Shown here: one piece after another, positions 1 through 9,659 of the stretch
Layout: each line of letters begins with the position of its first letter
Numbering within the stretch: the stretch's first letter is position 1
Origin: Hydnum rufescens UP504
Taxonomy: Eukaryota; Basidiomycota; Agaricomycetes; Cantharellales; Hydnaceae
Length of the DNA: 37,342 nucleotides
Assembly (NCBI GenBank): GCA_014904985.1
Contig: MU128976.1
Span: forward strand, 18,951-56,292
Reading direction: 5' to 3'
Notes under the pieces: generated by a model
What the model was told of the DNA's origin: nothing
The model's database searches: none
Seen by the model: only the letters and a program-made list of their open reading frames with translations
Program-made: the position numbers and the translations under genes

Positions 1-995
1 GTCCTGGGAGGAATTCCGTGACTTATCCCGAATGTGTTTTCCAAGACTCCTTTGCACAGCTCCCTGCCGGAAACCGTGGATACCACATCGAGTTTAAGAG
101 GGAGTCACTGCCCTCCCCCAGAAACTCTTCCCACTCTCCATCTGAGCAAAAGGAACCCCGATGATTCCTTTGAAGCGAAACCCTGGGCTTGGTCGATCCG
201 TTCTTCCCAAATCCCCATGCTGCCCGCTATATCTTTGTGAAGAAAAAAAATGGGACGGTTTTGGCTCGTCCAGACTACCTGAAACTCAATGACATCACAG
301 TCAAAATGCATACCCTTGCCTCTATCCTGATGTCATTGACGCTCTGTGGAGCCAAATGGTTTGGTAACTGACTGCGTGGGGCTTTCAAGACATCCGGGCA
401 TGGCCAAACGAGAAAGAATGGAAGCCATCGATAACGCCTTTCCGGACTAATCGGAGACTGTTGAACCCTGGGTCAATACGTTCTTCGGACTTTGCACTCT
501 CTGGCACCTTCCACGAACATGATCAATGATCTCCGGGCAATGGATTGACAACGGAGGGCATCGAGTATCTGGGTGACATTCTAAGTTTTGCCAAGACCTG
601 TAGGAGGAGTATACCGTGTGTCCGGGGTGGATCCCGCAGACACCTGCGGAAACAACCTCTTCTGAAACCTGAAAAGTGCGAGTTCTTCCGGACCCGAATT
701 ACCTAGGGATGTGTTCACCCTGGACCATGTGGAGATGGACCCGATCAAGGTTGCAGGTGTGATGAATGGCCAGAGCCCAAGAATCTGAAGGAGACGCAGT
801 CGTTCCTTGGATTCATCAACTTCTACCGCCGTTCATCCAGGATTTTGCTAAGGTTGCCAGACCTTTGAATGATCTCACCCGGAAGAACACACCCTTCCAA
901 TGGGCTGATGCCGAACGTAACGCCTTCGTCAAACTGAAGTCCCTTGTCACCTCTGCGCCGATCCTAGTCTTTCGTCCGAGTCCGGACGCTTCCGA
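1..995 (+). pseudogene. Ty3/gypsy reverse transcriptase region, frameshifted and 5'-incomplete
   Basis: Translating all three plus frames gives successive pieces of a Ty3/gypsy reverse transcriptase in the right order. They are an LPE..GYHIEFK segment near 60-110, a FVKKKNGT motif near 232-258, an ITVK segment near 290, a YLGDIL segment near 565-590 where the catalytic YxDD box should be, and the thumb region ETQSFLGFINFYRRFIQDFAKV near 790-850 that leads into RNase H. The pieces lie in different frames, so several small indels are needed to connect them, and YLGD lacks the first catalytic Asp. The window starts inside the element, so gag, protease and the 5' LTR are not visible. The identification is firm. 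The region cannot encode active enzyme as read, unless the indels are sequence errors. Confidence 0.85.
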
Positions 996-3017
996 GTGGA
1001 AGCCGACGCCTCCGGATATGCGACCGGAGCAGTACTTTCGCAGCTCCAGGAGGATGGAAAGTGGCACCCAGTAGGTTTCCTATCGAAGAGTCTGTCAGAA
1101 GCCGAAAGGAATTATGACATCTACGACAAGGAGCTCATGGCCATTATCCGAGCTCTGGAGGCATGGAGACACTACCTAGAGGGCTCACCACACCCGATTG
1201 AGATCTTGACGGACCACCAGAACCTCCAGTACTTCCGGACTGCACAGAAGCTGAATCGGAGACAAGCCCGCTGGAGTATCTTCCTTTCCCGGTTCAACTT
1301 CACCCTCCAGCACCGCTCCGGATCACAGTCAGGGAAGCCAGATGCTCTTTCACGGCGCCCAGACCATCCACGAGGTGACTCTGACAACTCCGATGTTATC
1401 CTACTCAAGCCCAATGCCTTCCAGGCACGTGCTTTGGACACTCCGGAGGTCGTCACTGTGGAAGGACCAAGCCGGAGTCTGATGGCCCGGATTAAAAGAG
1501 CGACAGAGATGGATGATAAGGTAATCCAAATCATCAAGGAATTGAATGGTGATGGGCCGAAGACACACCTGAAGGACTGGGAACTCAACGGATCCACTAT
1601 CCTCTTCCGAGGACGAGTATACGTTCCGCTGGATTCCAAACTCCGCCATGACCTCGTCCACGAACACCATGACACTCCCACTACGGGTCACCCCGGACGG
1701 TGGAAGACGTACGAACTTGTGTCCCGCCACTACTGGTGGCCTGGGATGTCACGGTATGTCGCAACCTATGTTTCCACCTGCGACACCTGCAATCGGACAA
1801 AAACCTTCCCATCCAAACCGTCCGGAACTCTCCACCCTAATCCGGTCCCAGACCGCCGATGGCAAGTCATATCAGTGGACATGATCACGGAGCTCCCGGA
1901 GTCGCATGGATTTGACAGTGTGATGATCGTCGTCGACCGACTCTCCAAACGGATTCATGTGATGCCCACGACGACCACAGTGGACTCCGCTGGAGTTGCC
2001 CGTCTTTTCCGAGACAATGTCTGGAGGCACCATGGCCTTCCAGAGACCATCATCAGTGATCGGGGCACCACATTCACCTCGAAGTTCATGAAGGAACTCA
2101 ATTCGCTCCTTGGAGTTAAGACCAACTTCTCCACAGCATTCCACCCCCAGACAGATGGACAAACGGAGCGAGTCAATCAGGAGATCGAGCAGTACCTCCG
2201 AATCTTTGTCAACCACAGACAAAATGATTGGGCAGACTGGCTCCCTATGGCGGAGTTTGCATACAATAACCGGATCCACTCCTCCACCCGGGAAACCCCA
2301 TTCCGCCTTGACTCTGGCCAAGACCCTCGCCTCGGCACTGAACCAATCCGCCCTGGAGTTGTTGAAGCAGCCACGGACTTTGTCACACGGATGCAGAAAA
2401 CCTCTGAGGAAGCCCAGTCCGCTCTCCGCCAAGCAGCCGAGGACATGGCTCGTCACTATGATGCCCACCGGATAGAAGCCCCGGAGTATGCAGTCGGAGA
2501 CTCGGTATGGCTGGACGCTCACAACATTTCCATTGACCGCCCAGCCCGGAAACTCTCGGACAAGTGGTTAGGCCCATACAAGGTAGACAAGGTGATCTCC
2601 CGCTCCGCTATCCGCCTCAAACTTCCCTCCTCCATGCGAGTCCACCCGGTCTTCCATGTCTCAAAACTCCGCCCTTTCCGGCCTGACCCAATTACGGATC
2701 GCATTGCACATCCTCCACCCCCTCCTACCCTCCATGGTGGCGAGGAGGAGTATGAGGTAGAACGAATTGAAAACTCCCGCTATTTCCGAGGCCGACTCCA
2801 GTACTTGGTGAAATGGAAAGGCTACCCACCCTCGGAGAACCAATGGCTTCCGGAGACCAACCTAGGTAATGCCCCGGAAGTCGTCACGGAATTCCACCTT
2901 GCCCATCCGGAAGCTCCACGACGGATCAGCGCCATTGACTTCTCCTCCATTGGGTTCCGGACATGTCCACTCCTAACAGAACCCCCTGCAGACCTCCCGG
3001 ACTGGTCAGCCCATTGA
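996..3017 (+). CDS. Ty3/gypsy Pol C-terminal part: RNase H, integrase, chromodomain
   Basis: This open frame of 673 residues encodes the 3' half of a retrotransposon polyprotein. Residues 1-130 are RNase H, with Asp in EADASG, Glu in KELMAI, Asp in LTDHQNL and a closing GKPDALSRR. Residues 216-275 are the HHCC zinc finger of integrase (HEHH... CDTCNR). Residues about 290-400 are the DDE core, with Asp in SVDMITELP, Asp in SDRGTTF and Glu in GQTERVNQE. Residues about 585-645 are a chromodomain (YEVERI, YLVKWKGYP, NQWLPE), which in this family directs insertion into modified chromatin. The frame begins at a GTG inside RNase H, so it is not a natural start; upstream it continues in another frame. 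No stop or frameshift occurs across the 2 kb, in contrast to the sequence just before it. Confidence 0.93.
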   Translation: MEADASGYATGAVLSQLQEDGKWHPVGFLSKSLSEAERNYDIYDKELMAIIRALEAWRHYLEGSPHPIEILTDHQNLQYFRTAQKLNRRQARWSIFLSRFNFTLQHRSGSQSGKPDALSRRPDHPRGDSDNSDVILLKPNAFQARALDTPEVVTVEGPSRSLMARIKRATEMDDKVIQIIKELNGDGPKTHLKDWELNGSTILFRGRVYVPLDSKLRHDLVHEHHDTPTTGHPGRWKTYELVSRHYWWPGMSRYVATYVSTCDTCNRTKTFPSKPSGTLHPNPVPDRRWQVISVDMITELPESHGFDSVMIVVDRLSKRIHVMPTTTTVDSAGVARLFRDNVWRHHGLPETIISDRGTTFTSKFMKELNSLLGVKTNFSTAFHPQTDGQTERVNQEIEQYLRIFVNHRQNDWADWLPMAEFAYNNRIHSSTRETPFRLDSGQDPRLGTEPIRPGVVEAATDFVTRMQKTSEEAQSALRQAAEDMARHYDAHRIEAPEYAVGDSVWLDAHNISIDRPARKLSDKWLGPYKVDKVISRSAIRLKLPSSMRVHPVFHVSKLRPFRPDPITDRIAHPPPPPTLHGGEEEYEVERIENSRYFRGRLQYLVKWKGYPPSENQWLPETNLGNAPEVVTEFHLAHPEAPRRISAIDFSSIGFRTCPLLTEPPADLPDWSAH

Positions 3018-3053
3018 TCCCTGCTCCTCCGGCCAATCGGGACGATCGGCCCT

Positions 3054-3063
3054 AAGAGGGGGG
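3054..3063 (+). other. Polypurine tract of the first gypsy element
   Basis: A pure purine run (AAGAGGGGGG) lies between the pol stop and the LTR, three bases before its TGT terminus. This is where plus-strand DNA synthesis is primed in LTR retroelements. The second element in this window has the same arrangement: a G-run, three bases, then the TGT terminus. Confidence 0.75.
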
Positions 3064-3359
3064 TGATGTCAGGGTTCGCCCCCAACTCCGGTCTACTCCG
3101 GTCAACTCCGGTCCTCGTCCGCCCACCTCCAGTCCGGTTCTCCACTTATTTCCCTCGCCCAAGTCCACTTTGCTTCCGGCTTGATTCCGGTTTGACTCCG
3201 GTCCAACCCTATCTTGGTTTCATTTCCTTTTCATTTCCCTTTCATTTCCCATTGCTTCCGGTTCACCCCCTGGCCGAGTTCCTGTTCCTGTTCCTGTTCC
3301 TGTCCCCCTTGTAACCACCTCCAGTTTAGCGATCACTCCCCCGTAGTATAGTCATCATG

Positions 3360-3365
3360 TATAAG
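3360..3365 (+). promoter_or_regulatory. TATA-like box of the LTR
   Basis: TATAAG lies mid-LTR, about 45 bases before the first copy of the 35-bp repeat. The position suits the U3/R border of an LTR promoter. In this 3' LTR copy it would point out of the element into the flanking DNA. Confidence 0.4.
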
Positions 3366-3403
3366 TAGTCCGAGAGCGAAGTCCAGAGACCCCAGCTTTG
3401 GTC

Positions 3404-3507
3404 TCTCAGGATTTCCGCTGTTACTCCGACTACAGGTCAGCCTTCATGTATTCCGTATTCGTATTACATAATCTCAGGATTTCCGCTGTTACTCCGGACT
3501 ACAGGTC
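3404..3507 (+). repeat. Internal 35-bp direct duplication in the LTR
   Basis: The motif beginning TCTCAGGATTTCCGCTG and ending ACTACAGGTC occurs at 3404-3438 and again at 3472-3507, with one extra G in the second copy. It lies downstream of the TATA-like box, so it would be in the transcribed R/U5 part. Confidence 0.7.
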
Positions 3508-3679
3508 CGAGTATTTTCCAGTTGACTCCGCGAGCTTAAGGACCGCTGTGCTCGTTTCCGCCTAGTCCCTTCCGGGCTGCTGGATTGCCTCTCGTCCCCT
3601 CCTATCTTCGTTATCTCATTCCTGCCCGGATTCTCTCCGGACTTAGCCGGACTTACATTGTTGGCAAGGAATCAGGGGA

Positions 3680-5176
3680 GACTTGCCCAAGGTATACATG
3701 GTACCCAACTGATCAGAGGAGTCAGAAGGTTATTGAGCTCCTCTGAAATCTCCTTCCACATCAGATGCATAGACTTTGGAATCTTTTGCTTCTGATTTTG
3801 GTGTAAAAGATTGTGCCCTGATAGACCAGGATGTGGGAATGATCATCTTCAATGATGTACTGTCTTTTGGGAAAGACAATTTAGCCAGTCCTTCATCACT
3901 GGCAAGCTGGTGAATAGAGCATTCTGTTTTGAAGCCACCTTGTCAGGAATGCCGCTGATGATTCCACAGAACCCATGGATGTTCATAGTGGCCATCCATT
4001 TCAAGTCATCCTTCCAGTGCTTTGTAGTCTGCTTAATGACTTGCCATCACAGCTGGTGAGAGTGCAATATAAAAAGCTTGGCTGCCTCTGAGGTATTGTG
4101 CTGATCACAAGCTCCTTTGATTTCTTTTTCCATGCATTGGAGTCTTCACCACTGTGTTCAGCAATGAGCTCACAATAGGCTGGCTGTATAACTTTTTCCA
4201 CATACTTGTGATGGGTTGGTCTGGCTTGGGGTCCTTCTCATATGAGGCCTGATATGCATTCCACAGATCCAGCACTTCACCATTCTCTCATGCTTATTGC
4301 AGGTCCTAATCTGCATCACAGACTCAAGAGGCCTGTCCACTCTTTTGCCTTGTGCTTGAGCTCATGGTTCATGGATTCAACAATGCCTCTGATCTCAGCG
4401 ACTTGTTCATCTGTAAATGGTCCACCCTGTGATTTGATTTGCACAGTGTCACCTCTTGGCAACTGAGTCATCATCCTCAACATCTGGATCCCATCATTTG
4501 GATTTGGTGGTCCAAATGACTGAATTTGTGCTGATGATCCAGACCAGAAAACTCGGCCTCATGATCAAAATCCCCAAAGAATGGTGAATTGCCAAACATG
4601 TGAGATGAGGTATGACTTGGGGGCTGGGGAGACCAAGTGGTGGCCTGAGCAGGGGACCAAGCAGGAGACCAACTGTGAGGATGACCATGAGAGTGATTGT
4701 GAGATTGAGCACGAGGAATATGGGGGGATTGAGCATGAGGAATATGGGGGGATTGAGCATAAGAAAGACCAGGAAATGGAGTGGGAGAACCAGCTGGAGA
4801 TGGGGAGTGGCCAGCAGGATTTGAAGAATAAGGAATGGACTGTAGTAGAAGTCAATTTAAAGCAATCTAGGAAATAAAATGGATAGGAAATGCACTGTAG
4901 GTACACTGGGATGGTTTCTATATTGAGGTGGAGTGAGCTGAATTGACATTTGTTGGTGCGATCGCAACAATGGAATGTCAATAAACCACTCATTACACTG
5001 AGGGACAGGGTGCATAATGGGGGCACTGGAATGTTCACCAGTTGTCTCAGAAGAGTCTCTTGTCTGGGGCCCACCAGCAGGTTCACTGCTTGCTGAAGAG
5101 GACCAAGCTATTGGCCTGCTGGGGTGGCAGCAGACCTTGTGGTCCTTTTTTGGGCTTGATATGTCTTAGGTGGCAT
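3680..5176 (-). pseudogene. Decayed gene of unknown function with a Pro/Ser/His-rich N-terminal half
   Basis: On the minus strand an ATG at 5176 begins MPPKTYQAQKRTTRSAA, a basic start. Fragments in shifting frames follow: a Ser/Pro-rich part (SSASSEPAGGPQ), a repeat of AQSPHIPHAQSPHIPRAQ near 4690-4760, then ordered-looking segments such as QIKSQGGPFTDEQVAEIRG near 4440-4400, KYVEKVIQPAYCELIAEHSGEDS near 4210-4140 (shown only in part), and MNIHGFCGIISGIPDK near 4000-3950. These read as one protein interrupted by stops and frameshifts. I do not recognise the family; similar architectures (basic N-terminus, low-complexity stretch, helical C-terminus) occur in uncharacterised basidiomycete proteins. 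The Glu-rich plus-strand frame at 4581-4877 is a reverse reading of the Ser/Pro repeat. Confidence 0.5.
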
Positions 5177-5899
5177 ATCAGGCTGAGAGCCAGCTCATGA
5201 GAAAAATAGTAGGAGTAGGGGGTGCAAAATGCACTGTCTGAACTCCAGGCTACAACATTGAGGGAACAAGTGACAAGATCACACAGTACAAAGTAGGAAT
5301 AGGAGAGTGCAAACAACTGTGCTGTCCTAAACCAGGCTTTGAGGGGTTAAAAATGTGAGGCAAAAGTGAGTGTGGCAGGTGTTAACAAGAGGTGGAGAAG
5401 AGCAAACGAAAAGCAGGAGACAGGGGTACACAGTATGCACCATCTACCAGACTTTCCAGGAACCCCAAAATGGGTAGGGGTTGAGGTATAGCCCAGGGAC
5501 CTCACAGGGTTGTTGGAAGACAACAAAGAGCCAACAGGTAGTGGACAGAAGTCTTCAGTGGAGCAGGATATAGGGAGTGTATGGGTGCACTGTCCAAAAC
5601 CAGAGTCCACCAGAGATTGTTAATGTTTGTGCAAGTGAAAGTATTCTCAGACATTGCCGGTAAACAATTCTTCAGTACATACAAATATGTATATATGTAT
5701 TTCATTCTATCAAATGAATACATGGGCATTATAGGTAAAATGATAATTTATAATGACCAATGTCAAGGAATGAGGATCAAGAGGTTGAGGGTAACAAAGG
5801 AGAGAAGGCGATGATGGGAGGCAGAGAATAGCAATGGGAAGATAGCTGAGCTGGTGGCAGAGGGAAGCGAGCTGGTGACGGAGGGAGTGGTTGAATAGT
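5177..5899. other. No recognisable gene
   Basis: I see no conserved motif and no consistent coding frame on either strand. The stretch is CpG-poor, purine-rich on the plus strand, and contains an AT-rich block at about 5660-5760. Confidence 0.5.
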
Positions 5900-6803
5900 G
5901 CATGAACGGGAGTAAGGCTAGAGATGTACCTATTCTTCAATCCACTTATGGAATCGAGGCTGGTCCTGATTTAACTCTAAGACAATACGCCATGCCAGCC
6001 AGATCCTTGTTCACCCAAAATTCTCCATGCTTGAATGAACCTTGCTCCCTCCAAGATCAGCATATGCCCATCTGGAGATCTGTTGTATATCAGATATCAT
6101 TGTGCCCCCAGGCACCAGCCAAATGTTCTCACAGAAGCCAAAGCTGTACCCTTTACTGGAGCCTTGTGTGCGATCATCTGCATCTCCATGCATCACATAC
6201 CAATTGTCACAGAGCCTGGGTCTTCCTTTTGTGCATGATGGAGTCATCTGCTGAGCCATTCAGTGTCAAACTCAACACTAATCATGGCACAAGTTTACTC
6301 ATGCTTGGGAGGAGGAGGTCGAGGGTTGAGCAAAGCAGGATACTGAATGTAGTCAAGCATCTTGCAGATAGCATCACTGGGTGTCACATAAGGGCATGGC
6401 CAAACAGCCAGGAGCTCCTAGATCTCAGCAGTTGAGACTGCATTGATGTACACCTCCTGCATGTACCTTACTTCACAAACTCCAAAACAGTTCACCAGAG
6501 TATCCATGTACAGGAAAGGGAGAAGTGTCTTGCCACTGAGCAAAGATACCAAGACACTCTGACATGAATCCCATTTGGCCATGTCCTTGAAGAGAAGGTA
6601 CATGTGGTATATTGTGCCCTTCTCCGAATGGGTTTCACCCTCCGTGCCTCCAGAACACTCAGATGAGAGTTCTGATTGACCCAGGCCAAAGGCTCCTCTT
6701 GGGCATCAACCCCCTCAACATCCAAAGTGTACCATTGGGCTAGCCTCATACATTCTGGCAGAGGCCATGGCATGCTTGCATCTGAAACACCTGGTGCAAA
6801 CAC
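5900..6803 (-). pseudogene. Decayed gene of unknown function
   Basis: Minus-strand fragments in two or three frames look like one damaged protein. An N-terminal part near 6740-6600 reads DVEGVDAQEEPLAWVNQNS, followed by VLEARRVKPIRRRAQYTTC. In a shifted frame it continues as DMAKWDSCQSVLVSLLSGKT and VRYMQEVYINAVSTAEI (6603-6418). It runs on near 6410-6310 as ELLAVWPCPYVTPSDAICK with a Pro-rich tail, and weaker pieces may extend to about 5900. Composition is protein-like: charged and aromatic residues are well mixed. I do not recognise the family. At least two frameshifts and one stop separate the pieces. The edges are uncertain. Confidence 0.4.
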
Positions 6804-7339
6804 TGGAAGCAGGCACCACAGAGCTTTGAGGAAGTGACGTTGATGCAGGCCCTAAACAACTCAGGAGAGGGGCTGCCTCAGATCAGGGTGGCGACATAAG
6901 ATCCTCCCAATCAGGCAGCAGTCCAGAGGACAGTGGCAGTGTCCAATTGTGACAAGGCAGTTGGGATGGGCCAGCAGGGGGATACTCTCGGGTGGAGACT
7001 GAAAGTATCACTGAGGTGGAGAAATGGATGACCTCTGTGCTGGCTGTGGCAGGGCTGATGGGTTGGTGCCTTTGAAGACAAGGCACCCTCCCCAAGCCCA
7101 TCCCACATTGTCCACCATGATCACCCTGAAGCGGCCATGTTCTCGGTGCTCAAGCTCTTGGGGTGCTCAGGAGCTTGATGGTTCCCGTTGCCTTGCAGGC
7201 TCCCAAGGTCATCCCCTTGGCAGTTCCCATTGTGTTGCCCACAGTCCCCTCAGTGGCTCCTGGGGCACTCTTAAGCTTCCTTTGGGGTAGCTAGAGTGGA
7301 AAGACGGAACTTGACAAGGGGGAGACCAGGCTCGATGAG
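6804..7339. other. No recognisable gene
   Basis: Short open frames occur on both strands, one of them (7024-7290, plus) with several Cys and His residues. None has a recognisable domain or coding-like continuity with its neighbours. The stretch leads into the minisatellite that begins at about 7377. Confidence 0.4.
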
Positions 7340-7852
7340 GTGGGGAGTAAGCCCGACAAAAAGGAGATGAAGCCCAGTGAGGAGAAGGCACCCAGTGAGG
7401 AGAAGGCACCTGACAAGGAGAAGGTGCCCAATGAGGAGAAGGCACCTGATGAGGAGAAGGTGCCCAATGAGGAGAAGGCACCTGATGATGATGAGACTGA
7501 GCATGGCTGTAGGGAGACAGAGAGTGGCAAGGAAGCAGCACACGACGAGGCAGAGACACATGACATGAGGGAGATCATGTACGACGAGGAGACTGTGCAT
7601 GATGAGGAGAAGGCGAATGATGAGGGGATGGCACCCAAGGAGACCAGGACTGATGAGGAGACAGGGACTGATGACAGGGAGATGGTGCATGAGGAGATGG
7701 TGCACAAGGAGATGGTGCATGAGGAGATGGTGCACAAGGAGATGGTGCACAAGGAGATGGTGCACAAGGAGATGGTGCATGAGGAGTGCTGCCTATGGGT
7801 TCATGCTTTGGATTCCTCCCTCATATGCGGTCACAAGACCCGCAGAATGTGA
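7340..7852 (+). CDS. Low-complexity open frame over two minisatellites (doubtful gene)
   Basis: A 170-residue plus-strand frame is built from repeats. At 7377-7490 an 18-bp unit encodes EEKAPD/EEKVPN. At 7676-7786 a 15-bp unit (GAGATGGTGCAYRAG, about seven or eight copies) encodes MVHKE/MVHEE. Between them is a Glu/Asp-rich spacer. The predicted product would be highly acidic and disordered. Because both units are multiples of three, all frames tend to stay open: the minus strand reads as Met-His-His-Leu-Leu-Val repeats over the same interval. Openness is therefore weak evidence for coding. A related 15-bp array in reverse orientation lies at 10880-11035. Confidence 0.25.
   Translation: MGSKPDKKEMKPSEEKAPSEEKAPDKEKVPNEEKAPDEEKVPNEEKAPDDDETEHGCRETESGKEAAHDEAETHDMREIMYDEETVHDEEKANDEGMAPKETRTDEETGTDDREMVHEEMVHKEMVHEEMVHKEMVHKEMVHKEMVHEECCLWVHALDSSLICGHKTRRM
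7676..7786 (+). repeat. 15-bp minisatellite, copy 1
   Basis: Head-to-tail copies of GAGATGGTGCAYRAG, the variable positions alternating between CATGAG and CACAAG. The reverse complement of this unit makes up the array at 10880-11035. Confidence 0.85.
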
Positions 7853-7879
7853 GGGGGTGCATTTGTTTGAGGCTGGGGT

Positions 7880-8035
7880 GGGTCATTTTGTTCAAGGCGG
7901 GGGGGGGGCGTGTATTTCATTCGAGGCAGGGGGCATGTATTTCATTTGAGGCGGGGGGCGTGTATTTCATTCAAGGTGCAGGGGCATGTATCTTGTTTGA
8001 GGCATGGGGGGGGGGTGTGCATTCAAGGCCGGAGA
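7880..8035 (+). repeat. G-rich tandem repeat of about 30 bp
   Basis: About five or six imperfect units follow the pattern GTGTATTTCATTCGAGGC followed by a G-run of 4 to 9. Several differ only by CG/TG or CG/CA exchanges (TTCGAGG, TTTGAGG, TTCAAGG). Read on the minus strand, the array directly follows the intron-like segment at 8059-8144. Confidence 0.7.
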
Positions 8036-8058
8036 GGGGGCCTGCAGTAGCAATAGTC

Positions 8059-8425
8059 CTATAGTGAAAGTACAATATATGATCAATAAAAAATTAAGGA
8101 GCACAAGAGCTGCCTCCCCCATGCACAATAAATAATGTGCTTACCTTAAACCCAACCCAGCACTGCTGGGATGTGGTGTACTGCCACGTTCACTTCTGGT
8201 TTCGATCGGGGTTGGGGGTGGCATAAAATCCCACTCATTACAAAAATGATGATCTCATCATTGTTGTCATTGTTGTCATTTGGGGTAAGGGCGATGGGGA
8301 TAGTCTATAATGTTCAGTAAAAAACTAAAGTGGCATGAAGGAGCAGCTCTAGCCACTCCCTTTGTGCATATATAATAAATACATACCTCATCACCACACC
8401 CAGCATTAATGCTTGGGTGTGGTGG
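8059..8425 (-). repeat. Palindrome-marked exon/intron module, two units, minus strand
   Basis: On the minus strand two units follow each other. Each ends in a palindrome (8395-8422, CACCCAAGCATTAATGCTTGGGTG type; 8156-8171, CCCAGCAGTGCTGGG). Each is followed by a splice-donor-like sequence (GAG|GTATGT at 8386; AAG|GTAAGC at 8144) and closes with an acceptor (CATTATAG at 8305, CACTATAG at 8059). The intervening 82 and 86 bp would be introns, and each has its own small stem near the donor. The exon-like part 8145-8304 reads NDNNDNNDEIIIFV before its palindrome, matching the Ile-rich acidic motif of the plus-strand exons at 12248-13309. A TAA at the exon end and the lack of an open continuation suggest decay. 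Confidence 0.55.
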
Positions 8426-8673
8426 TGCGTGTTCGGGCCTGGGTGTGGTTGTTGATTCGACTCGATCATGTTATTGGCATCGGGTCAAGCCACAACTCAA
8501 CCCCAGCAGGTTCCGGATTCAACAAAAGCGCAAATGGCCAGCAGAGAACACAACATGGGTCATTGTGGCAGTCTATATGCACAATACAATGTCTACTAGA
8601 TAGTATTTAATAATTATTTGTGCAATAAATTCAGAGAAATGGCAGAATGTGGAAGATCTGAATAAGGCAATGT
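8426..8673. other. No recognisable gene
   Basis: AT-rich spacer between the palindrome module and the long inverted repeat, with a few CpG remaining near 8445-8530. No coding or RNA signature is visible. Confidence 0.4.
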
Positions 8674-9588
8674 ATTATGACACTGAACAGGGGATTGGGC
8701 CGCCTGTATGGATGAGTCACCCAAAACTAAATATTATAATCATATATGTATGTACTCTGGTAGATGCATTAAAATGGATGTCCAAGGAATTTCAAAACTT
8801 CCAAAGTTAAGAGATATGCACTGCACTGACAGCTGACATTCTAATTGCTGGGTTCATTCAACAGTTTCCTATTTAAATAATGCACTACATCTATCTGATA
8901 CTTTTTCTAGTTCCAGAATGTCTCAGATATCTCCAGAGCCCCACAATTTCCTTATTTGGGTAGGTGTATGTCTCATTGTTTCAGTCATATCATAGTATTA
9001 GAGCCTCAGAATTAGGAATTGGAATTGATCCAGTATGCCATAGAAATATAATTTTTTCATAATTTTAATACCAATGTTGTGTCATGGGTGCCCACACTCA
9101 GAGTAGCCAGTGGTTCTGATTAGCAGCTACTCTGAATGTGCGGAACCCTGTGACATAGCATCATGGTATTCAAATTATGAAATATTGTAGTTTTGTGGGC
9201 ATAGTAGATCAAGTTCCAATCCCGGAATTTCAGGCTCTAATACTGTGATATGACTGAAAAAATGAGCAAATACACTTACCAAATAAGGAATTATGGTCTT
9301 AGGCATCTTTACCAATATCTGAGCCATTGGGGAGGGGAAAAATTCTCAGATAAAGTGTGGTATATTATTTAAGCAGGATAAGTTGAAAGAATCAGGCAGT
9401 TACAATGTCAGACTGTCAGGCTCAGTGTATATACCTTGACCAGGAAAGGGGTTGGGGAAATTTTGAGATTCTTTGGACATCCATTTTAATGCATCTACCA
9501 TGTAGTATATATATAAACAGCACAATATATAATTTTGGGGGACCCCTGATCCATACAGGCTGCCCAATCCCCTGTTCAGTGTCATAAT
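8674..9588. mobile_element. Long inverted repeat (foldback element), arms about 430-460 bp
   Basis: The left arm (8674-9107) reads in reverse complement as the right arm (9126-9588) around an 18-bp spacer. Paired landmarks include ATTATGACACTGAACAGGGG (8674) with CCCCTGTTCAGTGTCATAAT (ending 9588). ATCATAGTATTAGAGCCT pairs with AGGCTCTAATACTGTGAT, and CAGAGTAGC pairs with GCTACTCTG at the centre. The arms differ by scattered substitutions and small gaps. There is no coding frame inside. This is the shape of a non-autonomous foldback element, and a transcript would form a long hairpin. Target-site duplications are not evident. Confidence 0.75.
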
Positions 9589-9610
9589 CAACCCGGTCAG
9601 CCAAAATATA

Positions 9611-9659
9611 CATCTAGTTAGATACAATGAGCCTTGCGTTTAAATAGTCTAACTAGATG
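9611..9659. repeat. 12-bp perfect inverted repeat around a 25-bp loop
   Basis: CATCTAGTTAGA at 9611-9622 is matched by TCTAACTAGATG at 9648-9659. It lies just outside the right arm of the foldback. It could be a remnant of transposon ends or a chance hairpin. Confidence 0.5.

Larger units (their letters stand above)
3067..3657 (+). mobile_element. 3' LTR of the first Ty3/gypsy element
   Basis: The LTR starts with TGTCAGGG directly after the polypurine tract and ends near CTTACA, giving short TGT/ACA inverted ends; the right edge could shift by a few bases. It contains a TATA-like TATAAG at 3360-3365, which would drive transcription in a 5' copy. A 35-bp segment is duplicated at about 3404-3438 and 3472-3507. 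The 5' end is rich in short CTCCGGT repeats. The right edge coincides with a drop in CpG content. Only one LTR lies in the window, so identity between LTRs and the target-site duplication cannot be checked. Confidence 0.75.

Noticed and set aside
1872..2522. A 216-residue minus-strand frame across the integrase
   Set aside because: It is a shadow of the intact integrase. There is no motif and no promoter signal, unlike the antisense gene at 16510-17642.
4581..4877. Glu-rich plus-strand frame (IEHEEYGG repeats)
   Set aside because: It is the complement of the Ser/Pro/His-rich repeat of the minus-strand pseudogene, which has a better start and ordered continuation.
7209..7780. Minus-strand frames with repeated Met-His-His-Leu-Leu-Val or Cys-Thr-Ile-Ser-Leu
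   Set aside because: They are the reverse readings of 15- and 18-bp minisatellites. Units that are multiples of three keep all frames open, and no domain, start context or continuity supports a gene.
7377..7786. Regular repeats as a CRISPR-like array
   Set aside because: The units are directly adjacent without unique spacers, and the genome is eukaryotic.
8145..8304. Treating the minus-strand Ile-rich segment as a working exon
   Set aside because: A TAA lies at its end and no open frame continues through the next unit, so only homology to the plus-strand module is claimed.
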